A stretch of DNA of 64,000 bases from CAZSDW01 sp964605705. GTDB lineage: Bacteria; Fidelibacterota; UBA2242. The stretch spans positions 1 to 64,000 of the forward strand of contig CAZSDW010000011.1 of the NCBI GenBank assembly GCA_964605705.1, read 5' to 3'. The translations under genes were made by a program, and so were the position numbers. Below, one piece after another: positions 28,669 to 37,601 of this stretch. How positions within the stretch are numbered: the first letter of the stretch is position 1; each line of letters opens with the position of its first letter. The notes under the pieces were generated by a model, which made no database searches, was not told the origin of the DNA, and was given only the letters and a program-made list of their open reading frames with translations.

Positions 28669-29472
28669 TTACCCAACTAAACCCCGCATGAAACTGATGT
28701 TTTTAGCCGCTGCTGTATCGGGATCCGGCATCGGTATGATTTCCGCCGATAAAAAGCCATCATACCCGATCCTTTTTAGTTGCTCAACCACTGCCGGAAA
28801 ATCGATATGTCCGGCACCCGGATACCAACGATTGGAGTCAGCAATATGAAAATGAAAAATCCGGTCTCCTGCATTTTCAATACTCTGCAACATATCCGGC
28901 TCTTCAATATTCATATGAAATGTATCCAGCAACAGACCAACATTGGACATTCCAAGTTTATCAATTAACTCAATTCCATCATTGACTGTATTTACCGTAT
29001 TGGCTTCATAGCGGTTACAGGGTTCAATCACCAGACTTACTGAAGGATTTTCAGATGCACATTCGGATAAGGCATCCAGAATCCAGCCATTTGCCTGCCT
29101 TGTTTCGATACCGGGCTGGACAATTCCCCGAATCAAACCAATAATAACGAGCGCCTCCAGCTGTTCAGCCAGGGCAATCTGGGCTTTGATTCGGTCAATT
29201 GCCTCTCGGCGGATTTTTTCGTCCGGATCAGAGAAGGACAATCCCTCTTCGCCAAATGCCTGCCCGGTTCCTATCGCAGACACCGGAAATCCGCGTCCCA
29301 CGGTTAACATTTTAACCGTCGGGAGATCGATCTGTTCGGGATTGCGAACCGCCAGCTCGACACCATCGTAACCCAGTCGCCGAATTTTAACAATATTTTC
29401 GGCTAACTGTCCTTTGTAGGCCAAGGCATCAAATTTCGCTGGCTGCGTCGAAATTACTATACTTAATTTCAT
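28669..29472 (-). CDS. iolO: Xylose-isomerase-like TIM barrel, candidate 5-keto-L-gluconate epimerase
   Basis: A 267-aa sugar-phosphate isomerase/epimerase family protein. The metal ligands of the fold can be placed: E150 (VIEPCNRYE), D183 (LLLDTFHMN), H209 (FHFHIADSN) and E244 (SAEIIP). In the Thermotoga maritima inositol route the IolO enzyme of this family turns 5-keto-L-gluconate into D-tagaturonate, and this gene sits directly after the IolN and IolM homologs as expected. It lacks the Bacillus IolE/IolI context. The ATG at 29472 is three bases inside a possible TTG start; the gene abuts the iolN stop. Confidence 0.78.
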   Translation of the reverse strand: MKLSIVISTQPAKFDALAYKGQLAENIVKIRRLGYDGVELAVRNPEQIDLPTVKMLTVGRGFPVSAIGTGQAFGEEGLSFSDPDEKIRREAIDRIKAQIALAEQLEALVIIGLIRGIVQPGIETRQANGWILDALSECASENPSVSLVIEPCNRYEANTVNTVNDGIELIDKLGMSNVGLLLDTFHMNIEEPDMLQSIENAGDRIFHFHIADSNRWYPGAGHIDFPAVVEQLKRIGYDGFLSAEIIPMPDPDTAAAKNISFMRGLVG

Positions 29473-29475
29473 CAA

Positions 29476-30570
29476 TTACAGACCCATTTTCCGAATCGCA
29501 TAAATAGGCCGCCACCCTTCTGTAAATGGTTCTTTCAGATAGGGTTCCATCTCTTTTTCCGTACGCATTGTGGTCTTTTCAATAGGCGGAAAAGTACCTG
29601 CCGGCCAGGCTGTCAGAATCTCTTCCCACACGAGAGTTAAATAGGACAGAATCGCGGCAATCGTCCGCTTGGCTTTTTTAGGGTCACTGATCGTAGGACG
29701 TCCGACCACTCCTTCGGGAATGGAATTGATTTCCATCGGTCCGTGTCCTTGGCCTTCCGACCACTTGCTCGGTCGTGCAAAAGGATCAACGGCTTTGTCC
29801 ATATGACCATCCGGTAAATATGAATCCACTTTCGTTTCCTGGGCCAGTGCCATCTCAACATATTGCGGCGCCAGCAACAACATCACTGATGTTTCAGCCT
29901 CGTCAGCGTGGAAAAAATTGTCTTCCCAATCCCCGCCCCGATCTTTGGTCCTGAAGAATTCCCGCACTGCCCTGTGCCAGTCAATCACCCGGAAAAGTCC
30001 CGGCAGGTTCCAGGTTTTCTGCAATTCCTGAATCGCCGCTTCCAGCAACCATAAATGACCATGATTATTGACAATAATAATCTTGCGGAAACCGTCATTC
30101 CACAAGCCCACCATCACATCGATCAGCACCCGTTTCAGCACTTCATCCTCAAGATGAATCGTTCCCGGCATGCCAATATGGTGATGAGGATGTCCGCCGT
30201 AATTCAGCGGATTCCAAGCCAGGTTCACAGGCGTTTCCTTTTTCACGGAATCCCGTCGAACTCCTTCGAGAATTTGCGTTACCATAAACGAATCCAGTGC
30301 CGTTACCGTGTGACGTCCATGTAATTCCGTACACCCGACAGGTAAGAAAACAATATCGTTTTTTCTGCGGTTTTCGACTACTTTCTGACGAATCGTCGTC
30401 TGAATATAAGTTCCCGGCTTTGCCATTTCTGAGGGAGTTGGAATCCCGTAATTGTCGAGGATAGCATCGATTTCTTTCTCTGATGCTTCCCAAATTTTCT
30501 TTTTTAGCCGTCCGACTGATGTATCTTCAAAACTCAAGTCCTGACGGTCTGTTTTAAGCCATCCACTCAT
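29476..30570 (-). CDS. iolN: Creatininase-family hydrolase, candidate diketo-inositol hydrolase
   Basis: A 364-aa creatininase-fold metal hydrolase. Metal-site residues fit the family: E82 and H84 in GCTELHGRH, D93 in ALDSF, H170 in NNHGH, and E224/E226 in HADEAETS. In Thermotoga maritima the IolN protein of this family opens the diketo-inositol ring to give 5-keto-L-gluconate. The position between IolM and IolO homologs strongly supports that assignment here. It is about 100 aa longer than creatininase proper, through an N-terminal extension (about 1-65) also expected for the IolN group. The ATG at 30570 has GAGGTG in front. Confidence 0.82.
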   Translation of the reverse strand: MSGWLKTDRQDLSFEDTSVGRLKKKIWEASEKEIDAILDNYGIPTPSEMAKPGTYIQTTIRQKVVENRRKNDIVFLPVGCTELHGRHTVTALDSFMVTQILEGVRRDSVKKETPVNLAWNPLNYGGHPHHHIGMPGTIHLEDEVLKRVLIDVMVGLWNDGFRKIIIVNNHGHLWLLEAAIQELQKTWNLPGLFRVIDWHRAVREFFRTKDRGGDWEDNFFHADEAETSVMLLLAPQYVEMALAQETKVDSYLPDGHMDKAVDPFARPSKWSEGQGHGPMEINSIPEGVVGRPTISDPKKAKRTIAAILSYLTLVWEEILTAWPAGTFPPIEKTTMRTEKEMEPYLKEPFTEGWRPIYAIRKMGL

Positions 30571-30601
30571 TTTTACACCTCTCTATTTTTATTTTCTATC
30601 A

Positions 30602-31789
30602 TTATTCTTCAGGGAAAACCGTTATTTTAACCTCTTCCCGATTGGTCTGCAGCATTACCAAGTTCTCGGGTACTTCTTCAAGTTTTATGCGCTTTGTTAT
30701 CAGCGCGGAAACATCCATACCATCTGCCATCGAACTGATTACTCTTGGAAAAGTCCCGTGTCCCGAATGACCCTGGGCGCCAACAACATTCGCCCGGCGA
30801 ACCTGAAACACTTCGCCGTTCATAGGTATTTTATCGTCCGCCCGTGCTACCAATACGACTGTAGAATTCAACGCTTTCCCTTCCCAGATAACTTTCTCGA
30901 TATCCGGCCAGACCACACTGGGCAAACCCGTCGCTTCCAATATAATTGTCGCGCCCATCCCATTGGTAATATCCAGAATCGCTTCCGCGGCATTGACCTT
31001 TGTGGGATCAATTCCGTGCGTAGCACCCATCGCCAGCGCCATATCCCGGCGGGATTTGGATGGTTCAGAAATAATCACATTGGCAGCTCCTGATCGTTTC
31101 AGAACTGCACAAGCCGCTATGCCTACCGGGCCACTGCCCATTATAACAACATTATCACCAGACCTGATTCCACCGCCCCGTTCAATCACGGCATTATAAG
31201 CGACAGAAGTGGGTTCAACCAGACTCCCCAATTCCCACATTTTCTTTTCCCCATAGATCGGACGCAATTCCTCGATACTCCATAAATAGCGGGCATCAAC
31301 CTTAATATACTTTGCATAGGCACCGTCGCAGGAGAATCCGATTTCATGCAAATGTTCGCAATGGTTTGGAAAACCGTCCGCACAAGGCCGGCAGTAAGAA
31401 CACCACATCATCTCTTCGGAACACACTGCTTCACCAATCTCATAAGGCAAACCAGTGCGTTTATTAATGGCTTTGGGGCCGGCATCAAGGACTTTCCCGG
31501 AAAATTCATGCCCAAGCGTCGCTGGAAACGCTGTCAATCCGGGATAAAAAATATAACCATCATCTGATGTCTGTAGCATATGAACATCACTGCCACAGAT
31601 ACCACAGGCTTTGACTTCAATCAATACCTCTGATGGCCCTGGTTTCGGTATATCCTTTTCTACAATCTCTACATGTGGGTGACGCCAGACCCTGCTACCC
31701 AGGTAAGTCAATTTTCCTTCAATATCCTTTTTGCCTAATTTAAAACTTGGTTTTGGATCCCAGTTGGCATAAAGTGTAACTGTTCTCAT
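30602..31789 (-). CDS. iolM: Scyllo-inosose 3-dehydrogenase (IolM)
   Basis: A 395-aa zinc-dependent MDR dehydrogenase. From memory it matches the Thermotoga maritima IolM protein closely through its length, including the unusual N-terminus with KKDIEGKLTYLGSRVWR, the LTAFPATLGHEFSG stretch and the GAQGHSGHGTFPRVIS tail. Zinc sites: C62/C65 and GHE (93-95), then structural C130, C133, C136 and C144. It oxidises scyllo-inosose to the diketo-inositol that IolN opens. The ATG at 31789 follows AAAGGAAAATAG. A weak copy of the regulator operator lies 38 bases upstream, so it may have its own regulated promoter. Confidence 0.9.
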   Translation of the reverse strand: MRTVTLYANWDPKPSFKLGKKDIEGKLTYLGSRVWRHPHVEIVEKDIPKPGPSEVLIEVKACGICGSDVHMLQTSDDGYIFYPGLTAFPATLGHEFSGKVLDAGPKAINKRTGLPYEIGEAVCSEEMMWCSYCRPCADGFPNHCEHLHEIGFSCDGAYAKYIKVDARYLWSIEELRPIYGEKKMWELGSLVEPTSVAYNAVIERGGGIRSGDNVVIMGSGPVGIAACAVLKRSGAANVIISEPSKSRRDMALAMGATHGIDPTKVNAAEAILDITNGMGATIILEATGLPSVVWPDIEKVIWEGKALNSTVVLVARADDKIPMNGEVFQVRRANVVGAQGHSGHGTFPRVISSMADGMDVSALITKRIKLEEVPENLVMLQTNREEVKITVFPEE

Positions 31790-31826
31790 CTATTTTCCTT
31801 TCATTTATACATTCATATAATCATCT

Positions 31827-31842
31827 AATTGAATAGACAATA
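31827..31842 (-). promoter_or_regulatory. Weaker copy of the inositol-regulator operator
   Basis: The plus strand reads AATTGAATAGACAATA. Read on the minus strand it matches AATTGTCTATACAATT (the operator ahead of the importer operon) at 14 of 16 positions. It lies in the 67-base gap between iolG and iolM. Confidence 0.5.
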
Positions 31843-31856
31843 GAAAGTAAAAAAAA

Positions 31857-32870
31857 TTAGTAGTTAGCGACGTTCACGACAGATTTCGTTTTCAACGAAG
31901 CTGTCGCGGCTACAGCAATCTGCAATCCCATAATACCATCGTCAATTGTAATCATTGGCTCAGTACCATTGCTAAGATTTTTCAAATAATCATTCAATTG
32001 GGCGACATAGGCTTCACAAAACCTTTCCGGGAAATAGGGTACAACATCATGAGTCACACCCTCTTTCGTCAAAACAAGAATTGGCGTATCACGCAGATAG
32101 CCGGCTTGCAGCGTACCTTTTGTCCCCAAAACTTCCGCGCGGATATCATAACCATAGACGCCGTTTCGGCTGATATCAATTTCACCCAGCGCTCCAGATT
32201 GAAAAGTAAAAGCCATTACAACGTTATCGGTATCCCCGGTGGATTCGACTTCCGGGAAAGCCAAGACACCGCCAATGGAATAGACCGTTTTAATATCACC
32301 CATATACCACCGCGCAATATCATAATCGTGAATCGCCATATCGAGTATCTGCCCGCCGCTGTTTTCAGGCAACAGGTATTCTAAGGTTGGCAGATAGGGG
32401 TCCCTCGATGAGCCTCGAAATACAACCGGGGTTCCGATGACGCCTTCCTTAATTTTCCGTTTCACTGCGGAAAATCCTTTGTCAAAGCGCCGCATATAAC
32501 CCTGCTGGTAAAAAACACCAGTCGATTCAACCGCCTTTTTCATAGCCCGAGCGTCATCCAGACTCAGGGTCATAGGTTTTTCACAGAAAATCGGTTTTCC
32601 CTGTTTTGCGGCGTCGATCACTATTTCCTTATGATTTGCGGTCGTCGCCGTAATGATCACCGCATCTACATCGGGATCGCGATTTACACCTAAATGACTA
32701 TCATACCACTTCGGAATTTCATATTTTTCCGCAGTTCTCGTGGCTCTTTCCGGAATCAGGTCCGCCACCGCCACGACGTTTGCTCCCGGTACCCGCTGGC
32801 ACAAAAATTCAGCATACATGCTTCCCAATCGACCAGTACCAATTAATCCAACATTGATTTTCTTAATCAT
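31857..32870 (-). CDS. iolG: Myo-inositol 2-dehydrogenase (Gfo/Idh/MocA family)
   Basis: A 337-aa NAD-dependent oxidoreductase. The N-terminal Rossmann motif is GLIGTGRLG (8-16). The family EKP motif is at 97-99 (K98), with D177 and H181 in DMAIHDYDIARW; these match the Lys-Asp-His catalytic set of inositol dehydrogenases. It would oxidise myo-inositol to scyllo-inosose, the first step of the pathway completed by iolM, iolN and iolO downstream. It lies 27 bases after the regulator gene. The ribosome site is weak, so translation may depend on coupling. Confidence 0.88.
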   Translation of the reverse strand: MIKKINVGLIGTGRLGSMYAEFLCQRVPGANVVAVADLIPERATRTAEKYEIPKWYDSHLGVNRDPDVDAVIITATTANHKEIVIDAAKQGKPIFCEKPMTLSLDDARAMKKAVESTGVFYQQGYMRRFDKGFSAVKRKIKEGVIGTPVVFRGSSRDPYLPTLEYLLPENSGGQILDMAIHDYDIARWYMGDIKTVYSIGGVLAFPEVESTGDTDNVVMAFTFQSGALGEIDISRNGVYGYDIRAEVLGTKGTLQAGYLRDTPILVLTKEGVTHDVVPYFPERFCEAYVAQLNDYLKNLSNGTEPMITIDDGIMGLQIAVAATASLKTKSVVNVANY

Positions 32871-32897
32871 CAGTTTTCTACTTTCATATTTGTGATA

Positions 32898-33995
32898 CTA
32901 TACCTGTTTTACTTTTATAACGGAAGAACGTTCGACAAAGTGGGATTCAAGCACAATTTGACTAATATCGCTATTTTCACCTCTGATTTTTGAAACAAGG
33001 ATTTTTAAACTTTCCTGTCCCATTTCATAAATCGGCTGGTGCATGGTTGTCAAAGAAATTAAATGGGAACAGGTTGGGTGCAAATCATCATAGCCGACGA
33101 TTGATAAATCTGATGGAATGTTTAATTTAAGTTTTTGGGCGACTGAATATATGATATATGCGATTCTGTCATGCCCGGCAAATATCGCACTGATTTTTCT
33201 CTGCTCAGTCAACCATGTTTTTGCAGCCTGTTTATAATGTTTCTCAGTAAACGGGCCATTATGTAATTTTACCAAGTCTGAATCCAACAGTATATCGGCA
33301 TCTTTCAATGCCTGGCAGTAACCCTCATAACGCAATCGTTCAGTGCTAAATAATGTACTCAGTGTGATACCGATTAATCGATGTCCCTGCTGTATCAGGT
33401 AATTTGTTATATGATAAGCGCCATCAAAATTATCCGTCGTAACATAATCAACATCCGTATCCGGAATAATCCGGTCTGCCAGAACAATCGGAATATTCCG
33501 CTTCCGAAATTTATCAATAATCTGCAGGTTTTTTTCATCGGATGCCGCAGTGGGAACAAAGATAACGCCACAAACATTATTTTCTATTAAACGATCGGCG
33601 TGAAAGTCTGCTTTTACAAACAAATCATCGGTGTTACATAAAATCGTGCTGAGTTTGTTGTTCGCTGCGGCATCTTCAACACCACGGGCCAATTCCGGAG
33701 CATAACCTGCCCGGATATCCGGAACAAGTACTCCCACAATATCTTTCCGTTGAGACAGGCCAGTCTGCCGATTGACAAAAGTTCCCAGGCGACGACGACG
33801 GTTCAGATATCCCATATTTACCAGATTACTTATTGCTTGCCGAATAGTCGCCCTCGCCAGTCCTGTTATTTTAGCAAATTCCTCTTCCGTCGGTATTTTA
33901 TCTTCGGGTTTAAAAACACCTTGCTCAATTTGTTCGCGTAACCATGTCTGAAGCTGAAAATATTGAGGAACCGGGCTGTTTCGATCAATTATCAT
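32898..33995 (-). CDS. GntR/LacI-type hybrid transcriptional regulator of the inositol locus
   Basis: A 365-aa regulator with an N-terminal GntR winged helix (about 1-70: QYFQLQTWLREQIEQG, LARATIRQAISNLVNMGYL, RRRRLGTFV) and a C-terminal LacI/periplasmic-binding-protein ligand domain (about 78-365: IVGVLVPDI, FVPTAASDEKN, AIFAGHDRIAY). This is the AraR architecture. It is likely a repressor released by inositol or an intermediate. An identical-type palindrome lies in its own promoter (34018-34033) and ahead of the ABC importer, so autoregulation and control of both operons is inferred. Confidence 0.88.
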   Translation of the reverse strand: MIIDRNSPVPQYFQLQTWLREQIEQGVFKPEDKIPTEEEFAKITGLARATIRQAISNLVNMGYLNRRRRLGTFVNRQTGLSQRKDIVGVLVPDIRAGYAPELARGVEDAAANNKLSTILCNTDDLFVKADFHADRLIENNVCGVIFVPTAASDEKNLQIIDKFRKRNIPIVLADRIIPDTDVDYVTTDNFDGAYHITNYLIQQGHRLIGITLSTLFSTERLRYEGYCQALKDADILLDSDLVKLHNGPFTEKHYKQAAKTWLTEQRKISAIFAGHDRIAYIIYSVAQKLKLNIPSDLSIVGYDDLHPTCSHLISLTTMHQPIYEMGQESLKILVSKIRGENSDISQIVLESHFVERSSVIKVKQV

Positions 33996-34017
33996 TGTTA
34001 AAAATCATCCTAATTTT

Positions 34018-34033
34018 AATTGTATATACAATT
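34018..34033. promoter_or_regulatory. Operator palindrome in regulator promoter
   Basis: AATTGTATATACAATT is a perfect 16-bp palindrome 22 bases ahead of the regulator start. It overlaps the -10 element of the promoter at 34031-34059. The same motif with one changed base pair recurs at 42831-42846. Confidence 0.75.
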
Positions 34034-34059
34034 ATACTAAACATCCATTTCCCATGCAA
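34031..34059 (-). promoter_or_regulatory. Promoter of regulator-iolG operon
   Basis: On the minus strand TTGCAT (34054-34059) and a perfect TATAAT (34031-34036) are 17 bases apart; the operator begins inside the -10 box. Confidence 0.7.
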
Positions 34060-34096
34060 GCCTTTTTTCATTTAAGCCATCATTGCCAATATCAAA

Positions 34097-36184
34097 TCAC
34101 CATCCCCGCCAATGGATTGCATGAGAGACTTTCAAAAATACAAGCCGTCGATCGGAAGTGCTGCCAGATTCGAAATCGTTTTCAATTCTGTCAAATGAAT
34201 AAGTCAGGTAAACCGCACTATCAGGGGGACGATAACGGAATCCGATGATACCATAAAGATAGTATCGATTCGAATCAGTCCGGTACTGGGTAAATATTCT
34301 GATGAACAAATCCGTTGTGAAGTACAGCTCACTGGAAAGGATATGAACATCCACATTCCGGGCAATCGCATCGCATCGATCCGGATCGTATCGTCTTGCC
34401 TCCAACTCATAGGACAAACTCATCTGTTTTAAAGGTCTGAATCGGGCAGAAGCTCCCCATCCCTGAAATACACCATCAAACGTCTGCCCGAATTCGTAGT
34501 TTACTTCTGCGTAGGACCACTCAAGCGTATTGTATCCAACCGATAAATCCAGTACCTGTTTGGCAGAGTACGTCTGTCCTGTTTTGCGCCAGTGTGAATC
34601 CCGATAATCATAAACATAGTCCAGATCAACACCAATCCGGTTACTGAAATAGGTCTCCAGGGCTTGTTTTATTTCATATCGTCCTATTTCCCGGTTTTGG
34701 GACCAATCAACCAAATAATTGGATTCATAGTTGATTTTTTTCAGCACATCTGATTTCGGCCAAAGGGATAATTCAATTGCCCCGTCTAATTCAATTACAT
34801 CATCGTATGACAGATAACCAGTAGAATTGACATTTTCTTTCAAATCAGATCCCAAAGAGGTCAGACGCAGATGATAGTGGTACTGGTTGGATTCCCGGGC
34901 TAACCGTACAAATCCACCGGAATGTTTCAATAAATTCTCACCCGGAGTCGTAATGAAAAACTGTCCCGATGCATAAATGTCATGAGGCAAACGCATATCG
35001 GTGTCCAGACTGACAGCCCGGTTATTGCCGCTATTCCAGCGTTTTTCAACAGCAGTAATGCCGACAGTAGATGAAGATAAAATATCTTTTTGCAAACGTA
35101 AAACTGAAAAATGGGATTTGGGGAATTCAATTTCCCCAGTTTCATCATTATTAAGAGCATGCGTTCGGGCATAAACGCCGGCTACTTGCATTCCGCCTAA
35201 TTTTCCGTACAATTTTTCGCCATGAAAAATATCGCCTATCCGACGGCTGTAAAAGACATTATAGCGAGCATCAAATAAGGCATTGATATCCCGAAAGAAC
35301 GGTCTTTTCTCCGGATATTCAATTTCCCAGGGATCAATATTGATCTCTTCCTGGTCTCCTTCGACACTGGCAAAATCAGGATTGACCGTAATGTTCGCTG
35401 CCAAATCCGATGTCAGTGAGATTTCGCCATCAATGCCGGCTGACACCTGCAATGACCCGATATTCTCACGATGGAAACTGCCGTAAGGGATCCAGGTACT
35501 CGCCCGCCTTTCTTTGACCGCTTGATCAAACAAGGCCTCTCCGGATTCCGACACTCGGTAATTATCACTCAACTCACCGGACCACCACGCAATTTCATTA
35601 TTCCGAGCAATAGACCGTCCAAAATTTATACCCCAGCAATCTGCCGATGAGGAAAATTTAATGCTCTTGAATGGAATGGCCAGCTCCGCGAACCAGCCAC
35701 GGTCGTCCGTCTGGACCGCGGATTTCCATTCAGTGTCCCAATTATTATCCTGACTACTTCCGTTGTGTTCAATTCTCATATCGGTTTGAGTATTTAGAGA
35801 ATTGACGTGAAAAAGGTACGCGCTGCGCTCATCATGAAATGTATCCAGCAATAGTACAACCCCGTCCTCATTTTCCAGACTTCCCTGATCCCGCTGGCGA
35901 TTGCCAGAGGATAATTCATTTATATTATCAGCCAGGCATGCAAAAGCGACGTACAAATTATGGGAATCCATTCCGATATAGACCGTGGTCTTCTGGCTGG
36001 CGGGCACACCTTTATTCGGTTCAATCTGAACGAAATCGGAATCCCGGGCCGTATTTCGCCATTCATTATCGTTAATTTTTCCGTCTATTTCTGGAGCATT
36101 AATTTTAGGAACTTTAATTGAATGCGCGTTTAAGCCAATAACTATTAGAAACAGCGATATAAAAAGGAGTTTAGATTTATTCAA
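34097..36184 (-). CDS. Outer-membrane protein with CBM9-like and DUF5916 domains
   Basis: A 695-aa exported protein (signal peptide about 1-21, MNKSKLLFISLFLIVIGLNA). Residues about 25-215 resemble the CBM9-like domain (EIDGKINDNEWRN, YLFHVNSLNTQTD, WFAELAIPFKSIKF). The remainder is a DUF5916-type region with PDFASVEGDQEEINIDPWE and barrel-like strands ending near the C-terminus. DUF5916 proteins are typical of Bacteroidota-like outer membranes; their ligand is unknown. The start is TTG at 36184, overlapping the end of the flavoprotein gene by 8 bases. It is the last gene of the importer operon. Confidence 0.78.
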   Translation of the reverse strand: MNKSKLLFISLFLIVIGLNAHSIKVPKINAPEIDGKINDNEWRNTARDSDFVQIEPNKGVPASQKTTVYIGMDSHNLYVAFACLADNINELSSGNRQRDQGSLENEDGVVLLLDTFHDERSAYLFHVNSLNTQTDMRIEHNGSSQDNNWDTEWKSAVQTDDRGWFAELAIPFKSIKFSSSADCWGINFGRSIARNNEIAWWSGELSDNYRVSESGEALFDQAVKERRASTWIPYGSFHRENIGSLQVSAGIDGEISLTSDLAANITVNPDFASVEGDQEEINIDPWEIEYPEKRPFFRDINALFDARYNVFYSRRIGDIFHGEKLYGKLGGMQVAGVYARTHALNNDETGEIEFPKSHFSVLRLQKDILSSSTVGITAVEKRWNSGNNRAVSLDTDMRLPHDIYASGQFFITTPGENLLKHSGGFVRLARESNQYHYHLRLTSLGSDLKENVNSTGYLSYDDVIELDGAIELSLWPKSDVLKKINYESNYLVDWSQNREIGRYEIKQALETYFSNRIGVDLDYVYDYRDSHWRKTGQTYSAKQVLDLSVGYNTLEWSYAEVNYEFGQTFDGVFQGWGASARFRPLKQMSLSYELEARRYDPDRCDAIARNVDVHILSSELYFTTDLFIRIFTQYRTDSNRYYLYGIIGFRYRPPDSAVYLTYSFDRIENDFESGSTSDRRLVFLKVSHAIHWRGW

Positions 36185-37601
36185 ACATTTTTCCCGGATT
36201 CAAGATATGATTGGGATCAAACGCCTGCTTAACTCTTTTCATCAGATCAATGGTGACCGGATCCAGTGCCATGCTGACATATTTTTTACGTTTGTGGCCG
36301 ATGCCATGTTCGCCACTGATGGTACCACCATAATCTAAAACCAGCTTGTATAATTGCAGCCGGACCTCTTCCTGAGTCTCATGCCATTGTTCCATTGACA
36401 TTTCCGGTTTTTTGACGATAGTGGAATGAATATTGCCATCACCGGCATGTCCGAAGCAGGGAATGATAACATCGTTTTGGGCCGCGATTTCGGTGATTTT
36501 TGGTAATAATTTTGGAAGACTGGCAATCGGCACAACCAAATCCTCCGAACTTTTAACCGGATGAAAAGTCTGGATACCTTCCGGCACATTCCTACGGACA
36601 GCCCAGACTCGTTCCTGGGTCGTAGCATTGTCGGCAACATATACTTCTATCGCACCATTTTCTTCACACATTTTTCCAATGACTTCGTATTCCCGTTCCA
36701 GGCTGGTTTCATCATTGCCATCCAGCTCGATCAGCAGCATGGCACCGACATCTTCCGAATAAAGATGTTCATTTAAATAGCGGCAGGCGAGTTCCACTGC
36801 GGTTTTATCCATGAATTCAATCGCGGTTGGAATAATTTTACCAAAGGCGATCATTTTCGGGACCAGAGCCACGGCGCTGGCGATGTCTTTAAACAGCACC
36901 AGTAAATCGACTCGTTTGGTTGGCAACGGCAGCAATTTGATGAATATTTTCGTAAAAATTCCCAAGGTTCCCTCAGAACCTACCATCAAGTGGATAAAGT
37001 CATATCCAACCACATCCTTGATACGTTTACCGCCCAGCTGAATGATTTCACCTTCCGGTGTTACGACTTCCAGTCCGATGATGTACCGACCGGTCACGCC
37101 ATATTTAACAGCTCTGCCGCCACCGGCATTTTCCGCCACATTACCACCGATAAAACAGCTCTCCACACTCATGGGGTATCCCGCAAAAAACAAACCCACT
37201 TCTGCCAGTAACATGTTCAAATCGTTGGTAATCACACCCGGCTCCAGTACCGCCACCATATTTTCCTTATCAATTTCCAGGATTGTGTCCATCCGTTCCA
37301 CCGATAATAATATTCCGCCGAACCATGGGACAGCACCGCCGGAAAGACCACTGCCTGCACCCCGCGGTGTGACCGGTATTTTTTCCCGGTTTGCGAGTTT
37401 CATGATCTCAGCGATTTCGCTGACGGTACGTGGTTTGACGACCACCTCCGGCATCTGCATATAACGCTTATCCACCACTTCATCATGTGAATAGGGTTCC
37501 ATTTTATCCGGCTCATTCCAGATGACGTACCGCGGACCAACGATCTTCTTCAGTTCTTCAATAATTTGTGGAGTGACTTCCCGATAGATATCAGATTTCA
37601 T
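36177..37601 (-). CDS. FAD-linked 2-hydroxyacid dehydrogenase (GlcD/D-lactate dehydrogenase-like)
   Basis: A 474-aa flavoprotein of the VAO/PCMH family. The FAD-binding part includes TPRGAGSGLSGGAVP and VGSEGTLGIFTK, and the C-terminal half ends with GTISGEHGIGHKRKKY and FDPNHILNPGKMF, as in GlcD and D-lactate dehydrogenases. It lies in a tight set with EtfB and EtfA (ATGA overlap with etfA), the arrangement of Etf-coupled lactate dehydrogenase complexes that can bifurcate or confurcate electrons. The substrate in an inositol operon is not known. The ATG at 37601 (GAGGTG upstream) is preferred to a GTG two codons earlier. Confidence 0.87.
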   Translation of the reverse strand: MKSDIYREVTPQIIEELKKIVGPRYVIWNEPDKMEPYSHDEVVDKRYMQMPEVVVKPRTVSEIAEIMKLANREKIPVTPRGAGSGLSGGAVPWFGGILLSVERMDTILEIDKENMVAVLEPGVITNDLNMLLAEVGLFFAGYPMSVESCFIGGNVAENAGGGRAVKYGVTGRYIIGLEVVTPEGEIIQLGGKRIKDVVGYDFIHLMVGSEGTLGIFTKIFIKLLPLPTKRVDLLVLFKDIASAVALVPKMIAFGKIIPTAIEFMDKTAVELACRYLNEHLYSEDVGAMLLIELDGNDETSLEREYEVIGKMCEENGAIEVYVADNATTQERVWAVRRNVPEGIQTFHPVKSSEDLVVPIASLPKLLPKITEIAAQNDVIIPCFGHAGDGNIHSTIVKKPEMSMEQWHETQEEVRLQLYKLVLDYGGTISGEHGIGHKRKKYVSMALDPVTIDLMKRVKQAFDPNHILNPGKMFE

